The position numbers and the translations under genes are program-made. Below are positions 35,901 to 48,373 of a DNA stretch of 64,000 nucleotides, piece by piece. Each line of letters opens with the position of its first letter. Position 1 is the first letter of the stretch. A model generated the notes under the pieces. It was not told the origin of the DNA. It did not search any database and saw nothing but the letters and a program-made list of their open reading frames with translations. This DNA comes from Lagopus muta (lineage: Eukaryota > Chordata > Aves > Galliformes > Phasianidae): assembly GCF_023343835.1 (NCBI RefSeq), contig NC_064439.1, forward strand, positions 37,394,508 to 37,458,507. Reading direction: 5' to 3'.

Positions 35901-38900
35901 TAAAAAGTTGTCCTTCAAGGACTGTATGCAATAACAACTGCTTAGAATTCTAAGTTGTAATATTTTCTGCTTTATTATGTTTCTTGCGGTCCTTCTAGTG
36001 TTTTCATATTCTCTTTAATCAGTACATGCCTAGATCTTCTGTACATCCAGTTACTCCATCTGGGCAATATATTGGGGTTTCTGATGGTGATTAAATTCTG
36101 CATCCATTCTGGTGATAATGTGTGCCAGCTGCATAAACAGATAAAATTATTAGAATTTTACCTGTAACATTCAGCACAAAAATCACTACCAAGGGTAAAA
36201 AAAAGTTGTGCAATATGATGCAAAATTGCAAAATATATGAGGATAAAAATAGTAATGCCAATAAGGTATTGCAATAGATATAGACACTGAGATAGAAAAG
36301 GAGAGCAAAAAAAGGAATTGTACCTAGTAGGCAAGATGAAGACTCTTGGTTGCTGAGTAATTAATTTACACTTAATAATTAAAACAGGTGAAAGGACCAA
36401 TACTAGGGGATCACTCCAGTAAACAGTAAGTAATTTATTTTGCATTGTTTATTGTTCTTGGAGGAGCAGGTCAGTGACCTTTTCTGACAGCATCTGGGCA
36501 AACTGCAACATTACACAGTCTGCTCTTTAAATTAAAAGAAATGTCTGTTTTAGCAATTTCCTCTGACAGGAAAGCAAGCATATCTTCTTGTTCCATTCTT
36601 CTTATTGAAAGGGCACTATCAACCTTAGAATCCCTATTTAAATTTTTAGCCTGGTTTCCCAAGGAAATGAAACATACGATAACACTGACTTTCTCTGTCA
36701 GATTCTCCTAAATAACTTTTATGACTATTAAAAAAATCTATTTGGCCAAGTGCAGTTAAACTTGAAAGTGGATGGAAAAGTGTCAGCTAGATTTATGTTT
36801 TTAAACTTTGCCATAATCAGAACCTGTGTAGAGGAAAGATGTGATTAGTGCTCATACTGCGGGAAAGTAGCAAAACTGGCAGCCTATGAGCACTGTCAGG
36901 CCCTTCAGCCTGGTTGATTATTTCTCATTTACAAGACTAATTATCCAGTGGTCAATCCATATAATGTTGCCATGCTATCTTTGGAGCATTCTAATTTGAA
37001 ACTGTGCTGTCTTAGTTTACAAAATGAACTATGCAGAATTATTAGTTATTACAACAATGCTACTGCCTTCACCAGCCAACCTTGTAATCTATGAAATTAA
37101 ACTAAAGACATCTATTCTCTAGAATGATATACCCTATGTTTTTCGCTGTTATTGCTTTAATAATCCAATCCTGTACAGACTTCTCTGGTACTTCTCACAT
37201 AGTGCACAAAACTCTGAAATGCTGGGCATCAAAATAATAGAAATCCAAGTAAAATTCTTACGTAATAAATATACCTCTTATTAAGAGTGTAATAAAATGG
37301 TACGTGTGTGAGTGTACATATGTATGTTTTAAGATCTAGTATCAAACTTCTAGTATTAGTCCCTTTGAACATTCATTGTTGTATGTATGTTACTTGTGGT
37401 AAACTAGAAGTTGAATGAGATGTTTTGATGTATCCCCAATCCACTCAACCTTCTGGCATCTCTTAAACTTTGGCCATGAAGTGCTAGTGAACAGTGATGT
37501 GTGACAAGTGTGTAATGTGCTCATGTTAAGCTAGTTAGTGAAATCTTTGCTTCTGAAACTGCATTTCTGAACAAAGCAGCTTTCTACACTGTTTCCACGT
37601 TCACAGCTATGTCTCTTTACCTGCATGAAGGAAAAGCAATCTAATGCTGCTACCCAGATGCTATTTCTTATTTAATAAAGGTATTTAAAGGAAGTTTTTA
37701 GATATGGCTCAGGGACCACAGGTAGTTGGAAAAGGTTTGTTGGTGTTTGGTAGCTGAGGAATGAACAAATAATAATTGATGATTAATTTCATGGTGCAAA
37801 TCACCAAATTTATTTCAATAATACAGTTGTGCTGGGAAAAGAAAAATCATGAATTTCAGTGTGATATTTATTCTAGTGATTTAAGAACTAAGGCAGGAAT
37901 GGTGCTTATGCTCTGAGGCAGAGTTTCATGAACAAAGTGATACTTAATGGCCTTTCCTGCCCTCCATAACCTTTTGGAACTCCTTACCCCATGTATGATT
38001 TAAATTGCCCCAATTAAATTCAAACTTCATAAATTTTAAGCCAATTTTAGCACACACAAAAAAAGAAAGTTACCTGAAATAGCTGGGTCTCACTGCAGCA
38101 GAGGATTTAGACACACACAGTGATATTTAGCTAAAGGGCACTAAAGGACACAGACTTTTTTTCTCTTAAAAAAAAAAAAACAACCCATTTCCCTAAGAGA
38201 TGAGATACCAAGCCTTTGAGAAGCAGTGAATTAGAAAAGACAAGATGCAAAATGAAATACAACAGAATATTTCCAAACAGATAACAAAAGATTACAGAAG
38301 TTAATAGGCAGCATTTAAAATAATTTGACATATTAATGTTGTTATTATGCTTTTTTTTTTACTGTGACTGTTTCCATTGTTATCTTTCCAGTGTACTTAT
38401 CTATGATTTCAAATTTCATTAAGATTTTTATGGTAAATTTGCATCTGATTACATTTATTCTGTCAGGAGAGTAGAGGTTTAGTTGCTAATAGACACAGCC
38501 TACATACTGAAAGAGTATTGGTTGTGTACTCCGTGTTTGTGTAGGTGATATAAATAGCGAGAGTCATGTTAGCTGTGAGGATCTGTTGAGTGCTTTAGGT
38601 TTTGATAATAGGGAGCAAGAGTAATCCTTTTAATATGGATGCCCTAGTAGTGTTTTGTTAAGTGTGATAAGAGCTATTAATTCATAATCTACTATCATGC
38701 CTAAAGTTGACATGTCTCTAATATAAATAGCAACTAATCTCTCAGTAAAGCAGAATTTGAGAATCGTCTGTAATTTTGTCATGGAAATATCTGAAATTTT
38801 TTGACATGTGGTAGAAAAAGTGGGGTACTGCTGGTATTTCACTGTCCTGATCTTCCTAGAAGATTTAAGATGTATTAGTTAACACATGGGTGTTCAAGTG

Positions 38901-38907
38901 GTTTGAT

Positions 38908-39189
38908 AGTGATAGGACAAGGGGGAATGGTTTTAAACTAAGGGGAGATTTAGGTTAGATGCTAGGAGGAAGTTTTTCATTCAGAGAGTGGTAACACACT
39001 GGAAAAGGCTGCCCAGAGAGGTTGTGGATGCCCTGTCTCTGGAGGCATTTAAGCAAGGCTGGATATGGCTCTGGGCAGCCTGGTCTAGTGGTTGGCAAGC
39101 CTGCCCATGGCAGGGGGTTTGAAATGAGATGATCATTGTGATCCTTTTCAACCCAGAGCATTCTATGATTTTATGATGATTCTATGATC
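38908..39189 (+). mobile_element. CR1 LINE 3' end
   Basis: AGTGATAGGACAAGGGGGAA start block, GAGAGTGGTAACACACTGGA, GGCTGCCCAGAGAGGTTGTG, CTGGGCAGCCTGGTCTAGTG and CATGGCAGGGGGTTTGAAAT blocks, then repeated ATTCTATGATT/TTATGATGATT tail units. It is well preserved and of the same class as the copies at 29613 and 57088. Confidence 0.95.
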
Positions 39190-40582
39190 TTCTTTCTCAG
39201 CTGCAAGAGATCTGAAAATGCTTTCCCTATAAATAAGCACAACAAGGCTGGACTCTACTCCATTGGAAGCTGAGAGGCTGCACTATACAAGGAGTTTGCT
39301 TTAATTATTTTCAACGTTCCACATATTGAATGTTCATAGATCTTGAGCAGTAAATAGGATGCCAATAGGAAGAAAAATATTTCCCTGCAGTTTGCTGCAT
39401 TAAAGTTCACTTTATCTCCTGGCACACTTAGATTAAAGGTACCTTTTACTTATGAAAGGGACAGAAGAGCTCTTTATTCCAAACGGTTTTAATGGCAACA
39501 AGATTGAGCAATTTGTTGAGTAGGCTGAGCCCTTCTCAGGGTGATGTCTCTGCTGGGATATATTCGTTCTGTCCTGTCTCATATTCCATGATGGATAAAA
39601 ATCTTCACAGAGGAATTTGTTACATTGAACTAAGCACAGAGGCAGAAAAGGGACCAAACAAATCTTCAGACGATTTATTGAATTAAGTGGACTATATTTT
39701 AAAAGGCTATTAACTCTTCTTGTAAATGTTGCCCTGTTCTGCATGTTTGGTACTTGAAACTCCCATCTTTTTCTTCCTGCACTACAAATGCTTACAAGTG
39801 CATACACATACACTGAAATGTGTAGATGACTTGCATACTGAAATTTGTATGAGTGCACAGATAGTGGTATGTCAAGCAATATGCAATTAAAGATTGTATT
39901 TACGAGTCTGTGGATTGACTTTGATGAAACACCCTTACAGATATGCAAAATCAAGTTCTTCAAATAAATTTTGTCATGCCTAATTCAAATTAGAGTGAGA
40001 AGATGAAAAAAATTACTTCCATAGCAAACATTTTGGAAGGTTTCCGTAGGTTAGAGTAAGTTGAGCAGAACTCATTATTTCATACTGACTGTAGGGCCAC
40101 AATTTGTGGCCCTTTAATCTGCAAACTGGATTTCTAGACTTCATTGTGACTTGTCAGTTTTCCCTGAGTAGCTGTTTCAAGTAGAAAGTCAGCCCTTCGG
40201 TATGGGAAAAATTAGAATGGCCTATTTAAAATTCAGTACTACAGTCAGATGGGAGGAATGAGTTACTTTCAACAAGGTCAAGAGACTCATACATGTACTG
40301 CTCTCTCTTCTTTACAAAGAAGATTTATTGCTGTTAAAAGTGGTGGCATCTACACTTTCTGTCAGTTAGATGCCTCCCTAATATAATAGATGTGATTGGA
40401 ACTTTCTCGTTATTTCTTTCTGCGTGGGTTTGCTATCATTCATTTTCTCACGATGATTGAACTGGCAGTCATATCACCTTGGGAGCATGGAACCTCTGCT
40501 CAGCTGATTATTGTTAGGGTAATCTCATATAAGTTAAGCCAATATCAGAAGACATGAAGAAGACTAGATAATTTCACTCTTT
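39190..40582. other. Non-coding stretch containing a long unexplained open frame
   Basis: No repeat was recognised. The minus frame at 39433-39963 (176 codons) is the longest open frame in the window. It has no recognisable domain, no clear signal or membrane segment, and a composition rich in Ser, Ile, Leu and Cys that does not look selected. Parts of both strands are open at once at 39492-39686. I treat it as non-coding. Confidence 0.5.
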
Positions 40583-41363
40583 TGAGGTTCAACAAGAGCA
40601 AGCATAGAGTCTTGCATGTGGGAAGGAATAACCACATACATGAGTACAGATCAGTCACAAGTTGATCTGCTGGAGAGGAGCTCTGCAGAGAAAAGCCTGG
40701 GTCCTTCTAAGTGGCCCGGTGGAAAACAGGTTGGCCGTGAGCCAGCAGTGTGCCCTTGTGGCCAAGAAGACCAATGGCATCCTGGGGTGCATTAAAAAGA
40801 ACGTGACCAGCAGGTCAAGGGAGGTGATTCTTTCTGCCCTGGTGAGGTCACATCTGGAGCACTGTGTCCAGTTCTGGGCTCCCCTGTTCAAGAAGGTCAG
40901 GGAACTTCTGGAGAGACTCCAGTGGAGAATGACAAAGATGATTAAGGGCCTGGAGCATCTCGTGTATGAGGAAAGGCTGAGAGACCTGGGACTCTTCAGT
41001 GTGGAGGAAACAAAGCTGAGAGATCTCATCACTGTTTATAAATATTTAAAGTATGGGAGTTGTGTCAATGTGGTTGGACTCTTTTTGGTGGTGAACAGCA
41101 GAACAAGGGGCAATGGGCAGAAACTGGAACACAGAAAGTTCTTGCATTAGTATGAAAAGAACTTCTTCACTGACAGAGTGACAGAGCACTGGAACAGGCT
41201 GCTTAAGAGGTTGTGGAGTCTCCTTGAGATATTCATGACCTCTCTGGACACCTAACTGTGCAACCTGCTGTAGGGAACCTGCTTTACAAGGAGGTTGAAC
41301 TGGATATCTCTGGAAGTCCCTTTCAGCCACTGCAATTCTGTGGTTCTGTGGTTCCGTGATTCA
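40583..41363 (+). mobile_element. CR1 LINE, 0.78 kb, with much of the ORF2 C-terminus
   Basis: A plus-strand CR1 copy starting in ORF2 (FNKSKHRVLHV-like, decayed). A long frame at 40662-41150 reads QQCALVAKKTNGILGCIKKN, SRSREVILSALVRSHLEHC, QFWAPLFKK and KGLEHLVYEERLRDLGLFS. The stop at about 41148-41150 is premature relative to the family, and the following EKNFFTDRV-type region continues out of frame. The 3' UTR (GGAGGTTGAACTGGATATCT) and tail TTCTGTGGTTCTGTGGTTCC end near 41363. The subfamily differs from the ATTCTATGA-tailed copies. Confidence 0.95.
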
Positions 41364-43075
41364 TTGTTTTCCAGTTTGCGTAAAATTAAGAAGTGTTTTG
41401 AAATTGTTTCTGTATGTATCAGCATACGCTTGCTCAAGTGCTCTCCCAGAGCAACTGCATAAATATTGTCTTGTAAAGCAAAGCACTAGATTGTCCTTGA
41501 GAAAAAGGTGAAAAAGTCATATGTGTAAGAAACTGCCTATAGAAAATTTCTGTTGCAGGTTACACAAGAACTGCCCATGGATAAAATGAGAAAAAGAACT
41601 CTGCCTGGTGCAGTATTAATAAGCAGATTTCATTGTTTCTCCAATACTTCTACATTTTGATTATTAGTTTTTTTGTTTATTATTGTGTTGTTTGTGTGTG
41701 TGTATCATAAATATAAGTATATATAAATATACATAATGGGTTTTTTAAAGCTTAGAAGTGTCCAAGAGTTTTCTGAAAGCAACCCATGTTGATGGCTTCA
41801 TTCATTTTATAACATGGGAAATTTTGTACCATGTAAACAGGGAATCACAAGGAAGATGTAGCATTAGTATTTATGTCCAGTTCTGGCCTTCAGATTCTTC
41901 CTAAGGAATGACTGGAGTTATATTTAAAGTATTAAATGGTGATAATGTTGGAGAATCCGTGCTGTTGAATCACTGATGTCATCTATATGCATGTTAAACA
42001 CATTTAAGATGATGACTCCTGTAAACTTTTATCACCCTGTCAGACATCATCCCTTTCATATCTTTTGAAAATATATTTCTGCTTGAAAGGTTATACATTA
42101 ACTGGAGACACAAGTTTTTTCTGTGCCTACGGTTGTTATTGATGCACTCAAAAGATTATTGTATGACAGTGAATTAGTTCTCTTTGTATTTGGGCTCATT
42201 GGAAAGTAAATTGGCTTTGTCAGATGCAAGCATTACCAGTGCACATTTAAAGCTACTTCTGCCATTATTTCCTACTGGGAATTACAAGTCTTGTTGTGAA
42301 AAGTAGGAAGATATAAATTAGCCAAAATGACTGACTGACTCTTCTAGGAAGGAAAGAGATTTCAGCAATACTCAGATTCATTCAGATTGAGCAGGTTAGA
42401 ATTCACCCCTAGCTAGAGAGCTTGAATGGACCCCTGGAAGATGTTTAGGGTGACCCTGAATAGCCTAGGTATATCAGGTTAGCAGCATTATGTGGAGAGC
42501 GGATAGGCTGCTACCACCGGTACATTTCCCACTGTCTCATCCCATCTGTTCTACTCCCACCTCAGTCACTTCACAGTTCTGCCTCACTAGCTGTGTGTGT
42601 GGGATATAAGCACCCCATGAACCTCTCTGTGATCATTGGGTTTCTCAGTTCCTTCCCTGGGAACCTCAGGCTATAACTTTTTAAGACATCTTGATGACAC
42701 TTATTCACAGACCAGCTACCACAGAATAGATCTCTTTGTCTCCCAGTTAAGATGCCTGCAGTCTCCTCACTGGAAACTGTCTCCCCACTTTGGTTGGTGG
42801 CGATTCCTGCTCCATGCCTAGTAACTGCTTGGAAGAGAATTTCTTGGCAGTGGCCAAAATCTTGCCTCAAATCATTCTCCAGGTGTAGATCATTGGAGTA
42901 AGGAGTACAGAATAATTCATTGGCACTGCTCAGTTTACCAAGGAGGATGTAAGTTTGGACATACCCCTGCACCATTTCAGTTCCTGGCCAAGTTTGCACT
43001 GTCAAATAGGTCAACAGTGAGGTGTGTGCTTTTTGACTAAGAACTATGCAAATTTGTGTCTTTTCACTGTTCTCC

Positions 43076-43097
43076 TTTTTTTTTTTTTTTTTTTTTT
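43076..43097. repeat. Poly-T homopolymer (22 bases)
   Basis: An uninterrupted T-run on the plus strand. Confidence 0.95.
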
Positions 43098-45775
43098 GTA
43101 TTCATAGGTTGCAAAGGAAGTGGAATCTGCTTGGCTTATCATTCAGATATGACTCATAACTCAAGGAAGATTCAAGTGATGTGGACATAAATCACAGAGA
43201 CTTAGAAGACAAAACAAAACCAAAAATACCTGTTGGTGGGGAAGTGGAGAGGGCAGAGTATGCTAACTGAAACACAAATTCAGGAATTCTAAAGCTATAA
43301 TTATCAGTAATGTTTTTGTATCATTATTGCAGACTGTTTCTTTAGGATAGAGTGTTGTCCTTGATCAAAACTTCACAACAAATTACAGCGGAGTCGGAGT
43401 GTTTTGATCAGAAACGCTTACAGCAATGGAAACTGACATTGAACATATTGTTCTTTCCTTTTCTTTCAATCTCTGTTTAGAGATGAAAAGTTTCCAAACA
43501 CTGGTGATCTACAATACCTATTGTTCAAATAATTTCATACTCTGGAATCTTGTACAAAAGAAAACTGTCTTCCCCTCATCCCCCATTGGAATTATTATTA
43601 AAATGTACACATCTGAACTGAGAGGCACAAAGCTCTAACCTTGAGCTAAAAGAGATAACTATAGCCAGCAACAAATACAAATGAGTCCAACTGATTCTCT
43701 AATGACATTGCTACTCAGTAGGACAGAGTATGGAAGGTACTGCTTGACTCCAAGTGAATACATCTTATCTAACATTCATTACCCAGTAGCTGTCTAGCCT
43801 AAGATAACCTTTGAGGTTCTGTGTATAGTCAAACATACATCAAACATTTTCAGAGGATAACTGTTTTTACATGTCTTAGACTCCTACTTAGCATGAAATT
43901 AATTACTCTTTAGAAGCTTCTAATGCATGCTATTGAAGCAAAGTCTAAACAATTTGCTTAGGTTAGACGCCTAACTTTCGTTTGGCTAAATTTGAGATGA
44001 TTCCATTCCTAGTGTTTTCCTGCAAGTTTTTCCTTTTCTAGCCTTCCTGAAAGGACAGATAGTCTCCTGAGACGGAATTTGTGTTGTAGATATCTCCTAT
44101 CAATCATGTTTCTTGTAGGTGGGTAAGTGAAATAATGTATTATGGTGAAATTCCTTGTTCCTGAGGCTATGTATCACTGTCAAACTTTATTCATAGGACT
44201 TGGCACTTTTCAATTCATCTACTACTCCATATGGGAATTCTCACAAATGTGATTAGAGGTCCATTTTTTTAATGCCTATTATAATCCTATATTATATCAT
44301 TAGCATCACTGTATTTCCAATATTGGGACTGTAATGCTATTCAGTAAATATTCCCTGGTGTTCAAGTACAGTAGAAGAACTGCTTAGAAATAAAGGATGA
44401 GGGGGATATAAATAACCCAGATCAGAGAACAGTGTAAAACCTTGTCTTCAAAGAAAGTTCAAAGAATATAAAATTGCTCAGGGAATAGCAGGAATGATTA
44501 AACCATTAGTGCCACTGAGAAAATGAGCCATTTCCTATGCTGATGCTATGAATCAACCCTAGCCTCCAGTGGGTCTTAAATGTGTAATGACAGTCCAAAA
44601 TTTCAACATCATTAAAATACCATGGGAGTAGAAGAGTTAACTGTTATTATGTATATAAAATCTAAGCAACATATTATCAAGACTAAGAAAACCAAATGGA
44701 AGAAGTTAAGCAATGCAAAATAGAAATTCCAACACTGAAAGCAATCCAGAGACTAATCCTGTTGACTGTCTATCAGTCAACCTTACTATCTCTCTTTGAA
44801 TTGATTTTCCTACTCTTCCTGAGAATTATTTATTTCTATGAGACCATTGTGTGTCATAAGTCATGCAAGCTGATCAAAAGGAGAAATGTAATAGCACTGT
44901 TTGCCATGTTACCTCTTCAATTTCCAGACTTTTCTCTACATGAAGTGGAATTCAACTTCATAGAATGTTACGTTTTTATGTATTTAAGCAGAGTAAGCTG
45001 TTAATTGTTGAAGACAGAAAGAAAGATAAGTGCAACATTTCATTTGTTTTAGCTTAGGAAAAAAGGAAATTCTATAAAAACTCCCACTCTAAGTTATGGG
45101 CAGGTCTCTGTGTGAAAAAAATTTTTCCCTCACATTCACTTATTTGTGACCAATCTTCCTCTGGAGAAAGATTTTCCTTTTACTGAAACAGAAATCGCTG
45201 ACCAGGGTCAGAAGTTGAACAGTTTGCTGGCTCGTGACAATTCCTATGGTTCAAGCAGCATTATGAACCTCCAGTATGCCACGCAAGCCAGAGATATTGG
45301 CAGGGTAAATTGGATCTCACACAGAGATCATCCATAACCCCTGTATTATGCAATACTTTCTTCTTTCAAGATCAGAGATTTCCCCTCCTTCCTCCGAGCC
45401 CCAACAAGAAGATATCACATATACAGAACAGATATTGCAAGTTAGCTCTACCAGCATGGAGTTAATTGTTGTCACATGAATCCATATGCATCAGGCATGG
45501 AAATACATGGAAATGACTAGCAAGCTTTTGTGGCAAAACCACATTATTGCTGTCTTTGGAGAGGATAACTCCTGTATGGAGTATTGTGGTATCTATTATA
45601 TTCAGCATTTACATGTATGTATTTTAGGAAACACATGAAAAGAAAGAGAATGGGAAGAAAATTTCAGGGAAGTGTAAAAAGAGCATTTTTTTCTGATATT
45701 TTTGATTCTATTCCTATTACAAGCAGTTATTTTTACTGATGTATATCCATTAAAAACAAGCTCTTAAGAGGTTTT

Positions 45776-45798
45776 TGTTTGTTTGTTTGTTTGTTTTT
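45776..45798. repeat. (GTTT)n microsatellite
   Basis: About five GTTT units bounded by short T-runs. Unlike the one at 5759-5780, it is not attached to a CR1 tail. Confidence 0.9.
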
Positions 45799-48345
45799 CC
45801 CTATGTGTGTTCTACTTAATGGAGAAAGGCATCCTTTGAACTTTGCAAAAAAACACCAGGTCTGACCCCTTTATTTCCCAGTACAATGGTGGCTACAGAC
45901 AAGTTGCCCCTTTGTAGCCCAGTAAATGTTGTAAAAGGAAAGGCCAAAAGAAGGCACAGATAAGCTCCTTCTGCAGCACTTCTGAGCCCTGAAAGTCAAT
46001 GAAAGAGCACAAAGAGAGAAGAGAGCCTTACAATATTTGCTCTGGCGATCCCTGGTGCACTGTACGTTTATAAGTACTACCTGGTAGCCTGGAGCTTTGA
46101 TGTGCCAGACAGAAAAACAGCCATGCTCAGCTTGCAAACCTCCAGATAGATAGGAAAATAATTCCGCTTCAGAGCCAGACAGGGGTGACAGGATAACTGT
46201 CACTGAAAACTAAAGGTTTCAAATGGCAAATTTCCTTTTACCTGACTAAATTCTAATTGCTGTCTTGTGTCATGTAGTGATTGTTGGACAGAAACAGTTA
46301 CACAATTGGCCCATCAACAAGATGAAAATATTTTCCCTGTGTTTATTATTATGTAAAGCAAATATTATTAGAGTTAATGGACTCAAACTCATTTAAAGAC
46401 TGTTTCATGCGTGGTAGAAATTACTGCTCTCCTGACACAGTAATATATTTTTGTTGAAATTACAAGTGAGATAATTATTACCCTGCTGGTAGGAATACTG
46501 AGCATTCTGGATTTTGCTTTTATATGCTGAAGTCTAAAGACTTTTAAACACTAACCCTAATGCTTTTTTGTTTCTGTCGCAGAAACAGAATTTGCTCTGC
46601 TGGCAGTGAGGAGTTGGCTTTAAGGCCACTTCTTACTGCAGCATTTTTCTCCTGAGGCTCAGCTTCAACTTCCACATGGTTTCTAGGCCTAAGAGTTTCA
46701 CATGAAAGCAAACAGTGTGCAGAACAACACTGTCAGCTGTGCAAACCCTCCTAATGCTTCCACAGATGTTTAATTGAACAGGTGAGCTACTCACTTAAAT
46801 CAAGGACTGAGTTAAATAAGGGTGTAATTGTTTCAAGCAATGAAACTTAAGCCAAAAGCACTGGGGAAAGGTTGAATTGCTCCATTCGTCACCAAAGGAG
46901 AAGTTGTTTCTAAAATTTAATAGCTTTAATTTCTGTGCTGAATAATTCCAGTACTGATGGCTTAAGAGCTGATGTAAAATGTGTAATTCCACAGATCAGA
47001 ACTGCTTCCTGTACTTCTAAAATCCTAGAAGTTCTGTCTCATACCAAAATTCTCTCTTTCTCTGACAAATTCTGTAATATGATGTAAAATTTTGGAGTAC
47101 TCTAGAAACATTAAAAATGTAGGAGAAATATAAAATAAATAAATATTGAATTAAATAACACAAGGGATACTATAGTGACTGTTTTTTCTAATTGAATTTA
47201 GTAACAGTCTTCACTTCAAAATTTATCTGAAGGGGCTTTTGAATTTTCACCATCAAAAAACCCAGTGTGAGATTTAATGTCAAATTTGCCACTAAGAAAC
47301 CTGAAGTTTCAGTTGTGATAGACACAGAAAGTAGTTTTGATTTTCCTTGTTGACATTTGCTGTAATGATGTTTCTGGATGAAAAAAGTATCAAAACATGA
47401 TCTTTCAGCTTAGTATGAGTACTATTGGACTAAGTATGACACTTACCTTATTCTAAGCCTCCCTGAGGATATAGATGTGATGATCTAAATCCTGAAATAA
47501 TCACGTGGATATCCCACTTGATGTAGGAAAGCTGGGAAACCCTTGTGTCTTGCAACCGTAAGCAGGAGGTTTCATTTTTATTCTAATTTTTCTAAATTTT
47601 CATTCAACATCAGTTAGAATGAAACACTTCTAATTTATCCAGGCTTAAGGTCTGCAGAGAGTGCTTAGAGGACAGCCTTGTGCTGTCCCTACATCCTGAT
47701 AAAACATTTGGCAATGTGACTCCTCAACATTTGCCCTTGTCTGTGTGCCTACTCTCTTGTGTCCAGCTTAGCACAGGATGCTGCTGCATGGAGAGAAGTG
47801 CTCGCCCATCTCTCTTCAGGCTGCCTATATGGACAGTGGCAAGAGGAAGGCTGCTGACTTGCTCTCTGCTGCCTTCTGGGTGAACCACTCTTCTGTCTGA
47901 TGATTTGGAGGTATCTGAAATAGGCGCTTTAAATTAAACCTTCTGAGGGAATCCTTCCCCATACTTCTGTTCTCTGTAGAAAAACTTTTGATATTTATCC
48001 TGGTATTTCCAAAAGTAAAGGGGAATAGTTATTGTGAGATTGCAGTGGATTTTGTTTTACCTTTTCTATCTTTGGAAACTGTATTTCAAAAGGAAAACAT
48101 GCTTTGCCTGCCTTCAGTTTTTTACATCCTCTGGAATGGTGCATGCTGCAAAAGGATTGAGGCCACGTAGCCCATTCTGTACCTGGATGAAAACAGCCAC
48201 ACTAATCTTTTTTGATGATTGCCAGTGGAGGAGATCCCACAAACTCCTAGGCAAATGATTCCAGTATATTGTTATCCCTATTATTTGCTTGTTTTGTCCT
48301 CATATCCAATTTTTTTTCTGCAGAAATTTAAATGCCCTACTTTTA

Positions 48346-48373
48346 CCCTGCCTTGCCCTCCCCTGCCCTGCCC
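48346..48373. repeat. CCCTG pentanucleotide repeat
   Basis: Five imperfect pentamers in register: CCCTG, CCTTG, CCCTC, CCCTG, CCCTG, then CCC. The strong C-on-plus, G-on-minus strand asymmetry stands out in AT-rich surroundings. Confidence 0.85.

Larger units (their letters stand above)
30341..38907. other. Non-repetitive stretch, 8.6 kb, with a possible conserved non-coding block
   Basis: No interspersed repeat or gene was recognised. The part at 32640-32960 looks like an enhancer-type block and is listed separately. A 13-base tandem duplication lies at 31770-31795. The plus frame at 35218-35643 (141 codons) sits in a GC-richer patch and has no domain I recognise. A-runs occur near 34779-34791 and 38167-38180. 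Confidence 0.5.

Noticed and set aside
40662..41150. A 162-codon plus-strand open frame
   Set aside because: It is the C-terminal half of CR1 ORF2 inside a truncated element, not a host gene.
42571..43014. A 147-codon minus-strand frame
   Set aside because: No domain, splice context or codon pattern supports it, and the length is within what chance can give in 64 kb.
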